Source of the DNA: Fidelibacterota bacterium | GTDB taxonomy: Bacteria > Pseudomonadota > Alphaproteobacteria > Rhodospirillales > Rhodospirillaceae | Direction: 5' to 3' | Assembly: GCA_947473445.1 (NCBI GenBank) | Contig: CANJEU010000178.1 | Location: 1 to 5,191 of the forward strand | DNA length: 5,191 bases | Position numbers and translations under genes: made by a program | Notes under the pieces: generated by a model | What the model was told of the DNA's origin: nothing | The model's database searches: none | Seen by the model: the letters and a program-made list of their open reading frames with translations, nothing else | In this document: positions 1 to 5,191 of the stretch, piece after piece | Position numbering within the stretch: the first letter of the stretch is position 1 | Layout: every line of letters starts with the position of its first letter

Positions 1-423
1 GCACCTGAAATCGCCGCTGAAGCGATCCCGCAGATCGCCGAAGAACCTGCGCCTTATATCGTGAGCGAAGCCGTTGCTCCGGCCGAAATTCCGGCGGAAG
101 TATTGGCCGAGACCGTCGCAGGCCCGCAGGACCAAGCCCGGCAAAGCCGCCGTGAGCGCGAAAAATCCTGGCGCGGCGGCCGCGGCGGCGAAAAACAAGA
201 TTACAATAGCGACGCCCGCGCGCCCGAAGAACGCGCGCGTAAGACCCGCCGCAATCCCCATGGCATCGCGGAAATGGAACACGGTGAGAATGTGGTCGCC
301 TTCGGCGGCTTCACCCCGGCGTTCCTGCTGGTCGACCCTTACGTCTCAAAGCCCGGCCCGCGCGATGAAAAACTCGACGAGGACGAAATGCCGGTCGAGG
401 ACGAACTCGAGAAGAGCGCGTAA
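1..423 (+). CDS. C-terminal part of a protein with a charged low-complexity tail, possibly a DEAD-box RNA helicase (5' end outside window)
   Basis: The reading frame is open from the first base to a TAA stop at 421-423, giving 140 residues with no start that must be used inside the window. A GTG at 61 is only an internal codon, since the frame continues upstream with the same composition. The first 40 residues are rich in Ala, Pro and Glu. A basic Arg/Gly segment (SRREREKSWRGGRGG) follows at about residues 49-63. Next comes a hydrophobic patch, NVVAFGGFTPAFLLVDPYV, at about residues 97-115, and the protein ends in a strongly acidic tail. From memory, RhlE-type DEAD-box helicases of alphaproteobacteria carry basic Arg/Gly tails ending in a 'GFG..xPAFL' patch, so that family is my best guess. 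The helicase core is not visible, so this remains inference; another RNA-binding protein such as an RNase E-like tail is possible. Codon use is GC-rich and continuous, with no sign of a frameshift. Confidence 0.6.
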   Translation, partial: APEIAAEAIPQIAEEPAPYIVSEAVAPAEIPAEVLAETVAGPQDQARQSRREREKSWRGGRGGEKQDYNSDARAPEERARKTRRNPHGIAEMEHGENVVAFGGFTPAFLLVDPYVSKPGPRDEKLDEDEMPVEDELEKSA

Positions 424-434
424 AAGCTCGCCTC

Positions 435-455
435 ACGCCGGCACCAAGCCGGCGT
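435..455. terminator. GC-rich hairpin between convergent genes, possible bidirectional terminator
   Basis: An 8-bp perfect stem (acgccggc paired with gccggcgt) encloses a 5-base loop, 12 bases after the stop of the plus-strand gene and 30 bases beyond the katG stop. No clean U-run follows directly on the plus strand; the nearest T-rich stretch is about 10 bases later. On the minus strand a short TTTTA lies 9 bases beyond the stem. The location between convergent genes favours a terminator, but the missing U-tract keeps confidence moderate. Confidence 0.4.
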
Positions 456-476
456 CAGATCAAGCCATATTTCCTT

Positions 477-508
477 AGATCAAATCAAAGCGCGATCAGA
501 TCAAAGCG
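477..508 (-). repeat. 16-bp tandem duplication spanning the katG stop codon
   Basis: On the minus strand two adjacent 16-base units read CGCTTTGATCTGATCG (508 to 493) and CGCTTTGATTTGATCT (492 to 477), matching at 14 of 16 positions. The first unit is read in frame as Arg-Phe-Asp-Leu-Ile, the usual kind of KatG C-terminus. The second is entered out of phase, giving Ala-Leu and then TGA at 487-485. Read in the phase of the first unit, the second would give Arg-Phe-Asp-Leu-Ile followed by TAA, consistent with an ancestral stop displaced by the duplication. Confidence 0.75.
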
Positions 509-2803
509 GTCCGCGGTCATGACCTTTGACCACGCGGCAACGAAGTCGTTCACGAACTTTTCCCGTGCATCATTCTGGGCGTAGACCTCGCTGATGGCGC
601 GGAGCTGCGAGTTCGAGCCAAAGATCAGATCCACGCGGGTTGCTGTCCAGTTCAGTTGACCTGACTTCCGGTCGCGCCCCTCAAACACATCGCCTGCATT
701 CGACGCGGGGCGCCAGACAGTGCCCATATCGAGGAGATTGACGAAGAAGTCGTTGGTAAGCTGACCGGCGCGTTTCGTCAGGACACCGTGCCGGACGCCT
801 TCAGCGTTCGCGCCAAGAACACGCAAGCCGCCGACGAGGGCCGTCATCTCGGGAGCGCTCAACTTCAAGAGTTGCGCTCTATCGATGAGGATTTCCTCGG
901 CGGATACCGTATAGGCCTTTTTCTGGAAGTTGCGGAAGCCATCGACATGCGGCTCCATGACTTCGAACGAGGTAACATCAGTTTGTTGTTGAGACGCATC
1001 CGTGCGGCCCGGCGTAAACGGCACGGTCACGGTTGTGCCCGCCGCTTTCGCCGCTTGCTCTACCGCAGCCCCGCCGCCGAGCACGATCAGATCGGCCAGC
1101 GAGACTTTCTTGCCGCCCTTCGCGGCGCTGTTGAAGTCCTTTTGAATGGCTTCAAGGCGCGCGAGAACCTTGGAAAGTTGAGCGGGTGAATTGACCTGCC
1201 AATCCTTTTGCGGCGCAAGACGAACACGCGCGCCGTTGGCCCCGCCGCGCTTGTCTGAACCACGGAAGGTCGACGCGGACGCCCAGGCGGCGGACACGAG
1301 TTCGCCCACCGTCAAACCACTCGCGAGGATCTTCGTCTTCAGGCTTGCGATATCGCCGGCGTCGATCACGGGATGATCGAGCGCAGGCAGCGGGTCCTGC
1401 CAGATCAGGTCCTCTTTCGGTACTTCAGATCCGAGATAGCGGACCTTCGGCCCCATATCACGGTGGGTCAATTTGAACCAAGCGCGTGCGAACGCATCGG
1501 CGAAGGCCGCAGGATCCTGGTGGAAGCGGCGCGAGATCGGCGCGTAGATCGGATCAAAGCGCAGTGACAGGTCCGCCGTCGTCATCATCGGGGGGAATTT
1601 CTTCGACGGATCGTGCGCGTCCGGAATCATGTGTTCGGGCCGCACATTCTTGGCCACCCACTGATGCGCCCCAGCGGGACTCTTGGTGAGCTCCCATTCG
1701 TATGTGAGCAGCATATGGAAATAGCCGTTGTCCCACTTGGTCGGATTGGGTTTCCACGCGCCTTCGATACCGCTTGTCGTCGTGTGTACGCCCTTGCCGG
1801 TGCCGAGAGCGTTGATCCACCCCAGACCTTGCGCCTCGACAGGGGCTGCTTCCGGCTCGGGTCCCACGAGCTTCGGGTTGCCCGCGCCATGCGCCTTTCC
1901 GAATGTGTGGCCGCCGGCCACAAGTGCAACGGTCTCTTCGTCATTCATGCCCATGCGTGCGAACGTTTCGCGGACGTCGCGGCCGGAAGCTACGGGATCG
2001 GGCTTTCCATCGGGCCCTTCCGGATTGACGTAGATAAGCCCCATCTGCACCGCCGCGAGGGGATCTTCCAAGTCGCGGTCACCGCTGTAGCGCTGATTGC
2101 CCAGCCACTCGGACTCCGAGCCCCAATAGACATCTTCTTCGGGCTGCCAGATGTCCACGCGGCCGCCGCCGAAGCCGAAGGCTTTGAAGCCCATCGATTC
2201 AAGCGCGACATTGCCCGTGAGAATCATGAGGTCGGCCCAGGAGATCTGGTTGCCGTATTTCTGCTTAATGGGCCACAGCAGGCGGCGCGCCTTATCGAGG
2301 TTGCCGTTGTCGGGCCAACTGTTGATCGGCGCGAATCTTTGATTACCCGTGCCGCCGCCGCCCCGGCCGTCACCGGTGCGGTATGTGCCGGCGCTATGCC
2401 ACGCCATCCGAATGAAAAGGCCGCCGTAGTGCCCCCAATCAGCCGGCCACCACTCCTGGGAACTCGTCATGAGGGCGCGAAGGTCATTCTTCAAGGCCGC
2501 GTAGTCCAGCTTCTTGAACGCGGCGGCGTAATGGAAATCGCCGCCGAGCGGATTAGACGCGGGAGCGTGCTGATGAAGAACGGCGAGGTTGAGCTGGTTT
2601 GGCCACCAGGTCATACCGCCGTGCGTTGAAGCACCAGTGACTTTCGGTGTGCCGGTCGGCAGCGGTGGATTTGCCGAGGCGGCAGCCGATGCAGCACCCG
2701 GCGTTGCCGCCGCCGCGGCGAGGATGGTTGTAGCGGGGAGCAGGTCGCGGCGGCTCGTGACCGTACGGCCCTTTGAGTACGGGCATCCTTGGTCGTCTGA
2801 CAT
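485..2803 (-). CDS. katG: Bifunctional catalase-peroxidase KatG with twin-arginine-type N-terminus
   Basis: This 772-residue haem enzyme breaks down hydrogen peroxide to water and oxygen (catalase) or uses it to oxidise donors (peroxidase). The distal haem pocket is Arg132, Trp135 and His136 in RMAWHSAGTYR. The covalent Trp-Tyr-Met adduct expected of the family is Trp135-Tyr258-Met284 (GLIYVNPEG; RMGMND). The proximal side has His299 in GGHTFGK, Trp350 and Asp411. Asp165 and the mobile arginine Arg448 are also present. The spacings match those of M. tuberculosis KatG as I recall it, so activity is expected. The second, haem-free peroxidase-like domain fills about residues 460-772. I chose the ATG at 2803 because AAGGGAGA sits 5 bases upstream; a GTG at 2857 would add 18 residues but has no comparable site. 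Residues 1-12 (MSDDQGCPYSKG) look like an ordinary cytosolic KatG head. SRRDLLP at 17-23, a hydrophobic Ala-rich stretch and an ASA site near residue 40 then form a Tat-type signal. Removing 40 residues leaves 732, a normal KatG length. The gene converges on the plus-strand gene at 423. Confidence 0.97.
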   Translation of the reverse strand: MSDDQGCPYSKGRTVTSRRDLLPATTILAAAAATPGAASAAASANPPLPTGTPKVTGASTHGGMTWWPNQLNLAVLHQHAPASNPLGGDFHYAAAFKKLDYAALKNDLRALMTSSQEWWPADWGHYGGLFIRMAWHSAGTYRTGDGRGGGGTGNQRFAPINSWPDNGNLDKARRLLWPIKQKYGNQISWADLMILTGNVALESMGFKAFGFGGGRVDIWQPEEDVYWGSESEWLGNQRYSGDRDLEDPLAAVQMGLIYVNPEGPDGKPDPVASGRDVRETFARMGMNDEETVALVAGGHTFGKAHGAGNPKLVGPEPEAAPVEAQGLGWINALGTGKGVHTTTSGIEGAWKPNPTKWDNGYFHMLLTYEWELTKSPAGAHQWVAKNVRPEHMIPDAHDPSKKFPPMMTTADLSLRFDPIYAPISRRFHQDPAAFADAFARAWFKLTHRDMGPKVRYLGSEVPKEDLIWQDPLPALDHPVIDAGDIASLKTKILASGLTVGELVSAAWASASTFRGSDKRGGANGARVRLAPQKDWQVNSPAQLSKVLARLEAIQKDFNSAAKGGKKVSLADLIVLGGGAAVEQAAKAAGTTVTVPFTPGRTDASQQQTDVTSFEVMEPHVDGFRNFQKKAYTVSAEEILIDRAQLLKLSAPEMTALVGGLRVLGANAEGVRHGVLTKRAGQLTNDFFVNLLDMGTVWRPASNAGDVFEGRDRKSGQLNWTATRVDLIFGSNSQLRAISEVYAQNDAREKFVNDFVAAWSKVMTADRFDLIAL

Positions 2804-2808
2804 TCGAA

Positions 2809-2816
2809 TCTCCCTT
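2809..2816 (-). promoter_or_regulatory. Ribosome binding site that decides the katG start
   Basis: The minus strand reads AAGGGAGA followed by TTCGA and ATG. This good Shine-Dalgarno match, 5 bases from the ATG at 2803, favours the 772-residue product over the longer GTG-initiated version at 2857. Confidence 0.7.
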
Positions 2817-2869
2817 GCTGAGGTTTTTCCACGTTGAAACGCATCAAAATCCCTCACACCAACTCACTC

Positions 2870-2882
2870 TAGAATGATTCTA
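2870..2882 (-). promoter_or_regulatory. Fur-family-type palindrome (Irr/PerR/Fur-like operator) upstream of katG
   Basis: The plus strand reads tagaatgattcta, a perfect 6-1-6 inverted repeat in an A/T-rich island within otherwise GC-rich DNA. It ends 66 bases upstream of the katG ATG. On the minus strand the wider context is TTAGAATCATTCTAGA. This resembles the iron-control element bound by Irr in alphaproteobacteria and the TTATAATnATTATAA pattern of PerR operators; I recall both consensus forms only approximately. The TAGAAT half-site also resembles a -10 hexamer, so bound regulator could block RNA polymerase, but I see no convincing -35 element 16-18 bases upstream. Which Fur-family regulator would bind cannot be decided from this window. 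Confidence 0.55.
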
Positions 2883-2944
2883 ATTAAACGTCCAGCGCGC
2901 ACGAACGCGGTCAGCGCGCGTTTTGCGCGCGCGGAAGGACGGCG

Positions 2945-3035
2945 CCGGCATGCTTGCCAACGCTATGGGCTGCCCCGACCCGGCAGCCGCACTGAAGCGC
3001 CTTACGACCGCGAAGAACGTTGGCAAGGTTGCCGG
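2945..3035. repeat. Long imperfect inverted repeat with an internal hairpin in the katG-holC gap
   Basis: Outer arms pair as ccggca (2945-2950) with tgccgg (3030-3035) and cttgccaacg (2953-2962) with cgttggcaag (3018-3027), separated by a symmetrical two-base mismatch. This gives 16 paired positions of 18. The 55-base interior contains another perfect hairpin, ggctgcc (2968-2974) with ggcagcc (2982-2988) and a 7-base loop. GC-rich DNA makes chance stems easier, but a nested structure of this length is notable. It could be a folded transcript, a decayed mobile palindromic repeat, or coincidence within a small coding sequence. Confidence 0.4.
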
Positions 3036-3075
3036 TGACAGCTGGCTACGCGGTCTGGCGGACGCGAAAGCGTGA
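2950..3075 (+). CDS. Doubtful small ORF, 41 codons, unknown function
   Basis: ATG at 2950 to TGA at 3073-3075 encodes 41 residues beginning MLANAMGCPDPAAALKRL and ending WLRGLADAKA. A GGAAGGA sequence about 10 bases upstream could serve as a ribosome binding site, and the reading frame is open upstream to a TAA at 2881. It is divergent from katG and lies in the only sizeable gap not covered by another gene. I recognise no domain, signal sequence or membrane segment. It overlaps the long inverted repeat almost entirely, so its codons may simply reflect that structure. It could also be the decayed 3' end of an older gene. Confidence 0.2.
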   Translation: MLANAMGCPDPAAALKRLTTAKNVGKVAGDSWLRGLADAKA

Positions 3076-3102
3076 TCGGGCGCAGGGGGGGGCGGCGCCT
3101 GG

Positions 3103-3546
3103 CTAGGCTTTCTCTGCCCAACCCGTTTCCGTTTGTTGCCAGTAATGGAGTTTATGGCCGGCCGCTTTCGCGGCAGTCCAGCGCTGACGGGCGCCGATGA
3201 CGGACTCGTCGTAATTGCCATCGAAGATGTCCAAACACCGGTCGAAAGCCGCCAGCTGTGACGACGACATACCGTCCGTCAGTACTAAAAACCGTGCACC
3301 GTTGGGATTTTCTTCTTTGTCCGTGAGATAAACGGGCTGCTTTTCAGGGAATCCGTCCTTGGACGTCCCATGGGGCAGCCAGGAGTTCGGATTGAACGTC
3401 CAGAGCATATTCGCAAGCGCATCGACGCGGTCTTCGGACGAAGCCATCACTAACGCCCGCTCGCCGCTTTTCAGAACGCGATCAAGCAGTTGCGGGAGCG
3501 CGCGTTCCAGCGGTGACGATTGCAGGTGGTAGAAGTCGACGCGCAT
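3103..3546 (-). CDS. holC: DNA polymerase III chi subunit HolC
   Basis: This 147-residue protein belongs to the chi subunit family. Chi bridges the clamp loader, through psi where present, and single-stranded DNA-binding protein on the lagging strand at the replication fork. It opens with the typical MRVDFYHL and continues with a long helix (LERALPQLLDRVLKSGERALV, residues 13-33). The family segments LWTFNPNSWLPHG (48-60), NPNGARFLVLTDG (80-92) and HYWQQTETGW (134-143) follow. Length fits the usual 140-150 residues and there is no signal peptide, as expected for a cytosolic protein. The ATG at 3546 has only a weak upstream Shine-Dalgarno sequence, but starting there gives the conserved N-terminus. 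It follows the DegP gene on the same strand after 141 bases containing palindromes, and katG begins 299 bases downstream, so it probably has its own promoter. In many alphaproteobacteria it lies beside pepA; here it does not. Confidence 0.93.
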   Translation of the reverse strand: MRVDFYHLQSSPLERALPQLLDRVLKSGERALVMASSEDRVDALANMLWTFNPNSWLPHGTSKDGFPEKQPVYLTDKEENPNGARFLVLTDGMSSSQLAAFDRCLDIFDGNYDESVIGARQRWTAAKAAGHKLHYWQQTETGWAEKA

Positions 3547-3575
3547 TGATGGGGCTCGGTGGTGGTTGCTGCCCG

Positions 3576-3606
3576 GCCCTCACCCCTGCCCGCGCTTGCA
3601 AACGCG
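3576..3606. repeat. Possible degenerate REP-like fragment
   Basis: The stretch gccctcacccctgccc runs into a near-palindrome, cgcgcttgcaaacgcg (3591-3606), with one mismatched pair. The wording resembles the leader of dispersed intergenic palindromes common in alphaproteobacterial genomes, and it lies 33 bases from the stronger palindrome at 3639-3678. It could be a decayed copy of the same family. Confidence 0.3.
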
Positions 3607-3638
3607 ACGTGACGGAAAGGATCCGTTGTTTAAACACA

Positions 3639-3678
3639 CTTCACCCTCTTCCGCGCCCGCGCGCGGGAGAGGGAGAAG
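3639..3678. repeat. REP-like palindrome downstream of the DegP gene, possible terminator
   Basis: The arms are ctcttccgcgc-type and gcgcgggagag-type. Positions 3644-3656 pair with 3661-3673 around a 4-base loop; all 13 positions pair in plus-strand RNA, counting one G-U wobble. Four further pairs (3639-3642 with 3675-3678) follow an A-A mismatch, for 17 paired positions in total. It starts 10 bases beyond the stop of the DegP gene. The CCCTCT...AGAGGG form resembles palindromes dispersed in gaps of many alphaproteobacterial genomes. As minus-strand RNA the hairpin is followed only by GTGTGTTTAAAC, not a proper U-run, so termination is plausible but not certain. Confidence 0.6.
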
Positions 3679-3687
3679 GATGAATGG

Positions 3688-5172
3688 TTAACCGACCGTT
3701 TTGACCGGGACGTAGCGGATGGCGCCGGCACTGACGACGCGCAGAAGAACGACAGCGCGTGACTCTTCCTTGGCCTTATTGAGGGCCTGGTCGGCATCGG
3801 CCATGGAAGCCACGTTGGCTTGCTGAATCCCGTCGATGACGTCGCCGGGACGAAGGCCTTTGAGCGCCGCGTCGCTGGCTTCGTCGACTTCGACAACAAC
3901 GAGACCTTTGACGTTGCTGGGCAGGCCGTATTTCTCGCGCGCGGTGTCGGTGATTTCCACCACAGTGACACCGAGTTGCTTGATTTCGCTGCGCGCGAAC
4001 TCCTTCGGCGCATCGGCGCCCGGTTTCGGTTTGGCTTCCGCAACGGCTGTATCGTCAGGCAGTTCGCCGACCTTGAGCTTCAGGGTCTGCTGCTTGCCGT
4101 TGCGCCACACGGTGACATCAACAGTCTTGTCGATGTCGGTACCGGCGACGACCCGCGGCAGTTCACTCATCTTGTCGATGGGCTTGCCGTCGAAGGTCAG
4201 GATGACGTCCTGGCTTGCAATGCCCGAACCGACCGCGGGGCCGTCTTCGGTTACGTCCGAGACCAGCGCGCCGCGCGCTTTGCCGAGGCCGAGGGTCTGA
4301 GCGATTTCTTCCGTGACGCCCTGGATGCGCACGCCGATCCAACCGCGGCGCGTGCGACCGTACTTACGCAGGTCCTCGATCACGGGACGGATGAGATTGG
4401 CCGAGTTGGCGAAGCCCACGCCCACGCTGCCGCCGGAGGGCGAGAAGATGGCCGTGTTTACGCCGATGACCTGGCCGGCCATGTTGAACAACGGGCCGCC
4501 GGAATTCCCGCGATTGATCGCGGCGTCGGTCTGGATGAAGTCGTCATAGTTGCCGGCCTGGATGTTGCGGGCACGGGCCGAAATAATGCCGGCGGTGACG
4601 GTTCCGGAGAGGCCGAACGGATTGCCGATTGCCATGACCCAGTCCCCGACGCGGGCGGAGTCGGAGTTGCCCCACGGCACGGTGGGCAGCGGGGTCTTGG
4701 GTTCGACCTTCAGCAGCGCGATATCGACCTTGTCGTCGCGGCCGACAACTTTCGCTTCCAGAACGGTGTCGTCCTCGAGGATGACCGAGATCTGATCGGC
4801 GTCTTCTACGACGTGGTTGTTGGTGACGATGTAGCCCGTCTTATCGATGATGAAGCCTGATCCCAGCGACGCTTGGCGGCGCTGCGGCGCGCGCTGCTGC
4901 GGCGCGCCTTCGCCTTCACCCGGCGGCGTCGTTTGACCTTGGCCGCGACGATTGAAGAACTCGCGGAACTCCTCGAGCGGATCGCGCTCGCCATTTTCGC
5001 CGCGGCGTTCGGCGAACGTCGTGGTGGAGATGTTGACGACGGCCGGGCTCAGCTTTTCGGTCAGATCGGCAAAACTGTCGGGCGCGCTACGGGCGAAGGC
5101 TTGCGGCGCAGAGGCGCCCACGAGAACACCCATGACCGCGAGTGTGGCGGCCGACTTCAAAATCAATCTCAA
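3688..5172 (-). CDS. degP: Do-family periplasmic serine protease/chaperone (DegP/HtrA)
   Basis: This 494-residue trypsin-like protease degrades or refolds damaged envelope proteins in the periplasm. A Sec signal peptide occupies about residues 1-27 (MRLILKS, hydrophobic core, cleavage after AFA). A flexible Gln/Pro/Arg-rich loop at about 75-102 corresponds to the LA loop. The catalytic triad is visible: His120 in TNNHVV, Asp150 in KVDIALLK and Ser224 in GNSGGPL. PDZ domain 1 covers about 275-368 and PDZ domain 2 about 392-486, with a Lys/Pro/Ala linker near 378-390. Length and layout match Do proteases (E. coli DegP is 474 residues). One oddity is GVGFANSAN at 251-259, where the family usually has G[IV]GFAIPSN or similar. 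The start is TTG at 5172, chosen because TAGGAG lies 8 bases upstream and the product begins with a proper signal peptide. The frame stays open to the window edge, so an upstream start cannot be strictly excluded. DegP, DegQ or MucD-like naming cannot be settled from sequence alone. Confidence 0.95.
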   Translation of the reverse strand: MRLILKSAATLAVMGVLVGASAPQAFARSAPDSFADLTEKLSPAVVNISTTTFAERRGENGERDPLEEFREFFNRRGQGQTTPPGEGEGAPQQRAPQRRQASLGSGFIIDKTGYIVTNNHVVEDADQISVILEDDTVLEAKVVGRDDKVDIALLKVEPKTPLPTVPWGNSDSARVGDWVMAIGNPFGLSGTVTAGIISARARNIQAGNYDDFIQTDAAINRGNSGGPLFNMAGQVIGVNTAIFSPSGGSVGVGFANSANLIRPVIEDLRKYGRTRRGWIGVRIQGVTEEIAQTLGLGKARGALVSDVTEDGPAVGSGIASQDVILTFDGKPIDKMSELPRVVAGTDIDKTVDVTVWRNGKQQTLKLKVGELPDDTAVAEAKPKPGADAPKEFARSEIKQLGVTVVEITDTAREKYGLPSNVKGLVVVEVDEASDAALKGLRPGDVIDGIQQANVASMADADQALNKAKEESRAVVLLRVVSAGAIRYVPVKTVG

Positions 5173-5180
5173 GGCCGAAA

Positions 5181-5186
5181 CTCCTA
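5181..5186 (-). promoter_or_regulatory. Ribosome binding site for the TTG start of the DegP gene
   Basis: The minus strand reads TAGGAG, then 8 bases, then TTG. This is the only good Shine-Dalgarno match near the 5' end. It supports TTG initiation at 5172 rather than the TTG codons 6 or 12 bases further in, or Met14, which would destroy the signal peptide. Confidence 0.65.
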
Positions 5187-5191
5187 AAACC

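Noticed and set aside
74..478. Plus-strand frame of 134 codons overlapping the partial first gene
   Set aside because: Its Arg/Pro/Ser-rich sequence looks like an out-of-phase reading. The +1 frame ending at 423 has better codon use and a recognisable tail.
1613..2629. Long plus-strand open frame of 338 codons opposite katG
   Set aside because: It lies entirely antisense to a katG with all catalytic residues intact. Its composition is that of a mirror frame in GC-rich DNA and no family motif is visible.
2804..2857. Extended katG N-terminus from GTG at 2857
   Set aside because: The ATG at 2803 has a strong Shine-Dalgarno sequence and begins with the KatG-like MSDDQGCPYSKG; the 18 extra residues look like untranslated leader.
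2914..2931. gcgcgc...gcgcgc palindrome around tttt
   Set aside because: It is a short alternating GC run that pairs with itself in several registers, with no U-tract or conserved context, so it is not distinguishable from composition.
3062..3073. Small hairpin acgc-gaaa-gcgt near the holC 3' end
   Set aside because: The stem is only 4 bp and there is no T-run, too weak to call a terminator.
2880..3221. Minus-strand frame of 113 codons overlapping the 3' end of holC
   Set aside because: It overlaps a confident holC in another frame, has biased Pro/Ala/Arg composition and no convincing ribosome binding site or family features.
3820..4860. Long plus-strand open frame of 346 codons opposite the DegP gene
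   Set aside because: It is the antisense shadow of a clear Do-family protease; its Asp/Gly/Val-rich sequence has no recognisable domain.

Overview
The window is GC-rich chromosomal DNA, and the style of its proteins (a Do-like protease with two PDZ domains, a short HolC, a DEAD-box-helicase-like basic/acidic tail) suggests an alphaproteobacterium. This assignment is inferred from protein style and base composition only; no rRNA or tRNA is present to anchor it.

Layout from left to right. (i) At 1-423, plus strand, is the 3' end of a gene whose start lies outside the window. It encodes a low-complexity, charged C-terminal tail, possibly of a DEAD-box RNA helicase. (ii) At 424-484 is a short convergent intergenic stretch with a GC-rich hairpin. 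(iii) At 485-2803, minus strand, is katG, a complete bifunctional catalase-peroxidase. All recognised catalytic residues are present, but it has an unusual N-terminus carrying a twin-arginine-type signal sequence. (iv) At 2804-3102 is a 299-base gap holding the katG ribosome binding site, a perfect 6-1-6 palindrome of Fur-family (Irr/PerR/Fur) type, a long imperfect inverted repeat and a doubtful 41-codon ORF. (v) At 3103-3546, minus strand, is holC, the chi subunit of DNA polymerase III. (vi) At 3547-3687 is a gap with a strong REP-like palindrome. (vii) At 3688-5172, minus strand, is a DegP/HtrA (Do) periplasmic serine protease starting from TTG.

The three complete genes lie on the same strand but are separated by gaps of 141 and 299 bases containing palindromes, so they are probably not one operon. 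KatG and DegP both fit envelope or oxidative stress defence: KatG removes hydrogen peroxide (perhaps in the periplasm, if the signal is functional) and DegP clears damaged periplasmic proteins. HolC is a housekeeping replication protein. I see no CRISPR array, insertion sequence, phage gene, tRNA or rRNA, and no gene cluster that looks like a new defence or biosynthetic system. The most noteworthy points are the Tat-type leader on KatG, the Fur-family-like operator upstream of katG, a 16-bp tandem duplication that rewrites the katG stop codon, and the structured katG-holC intergenic region.
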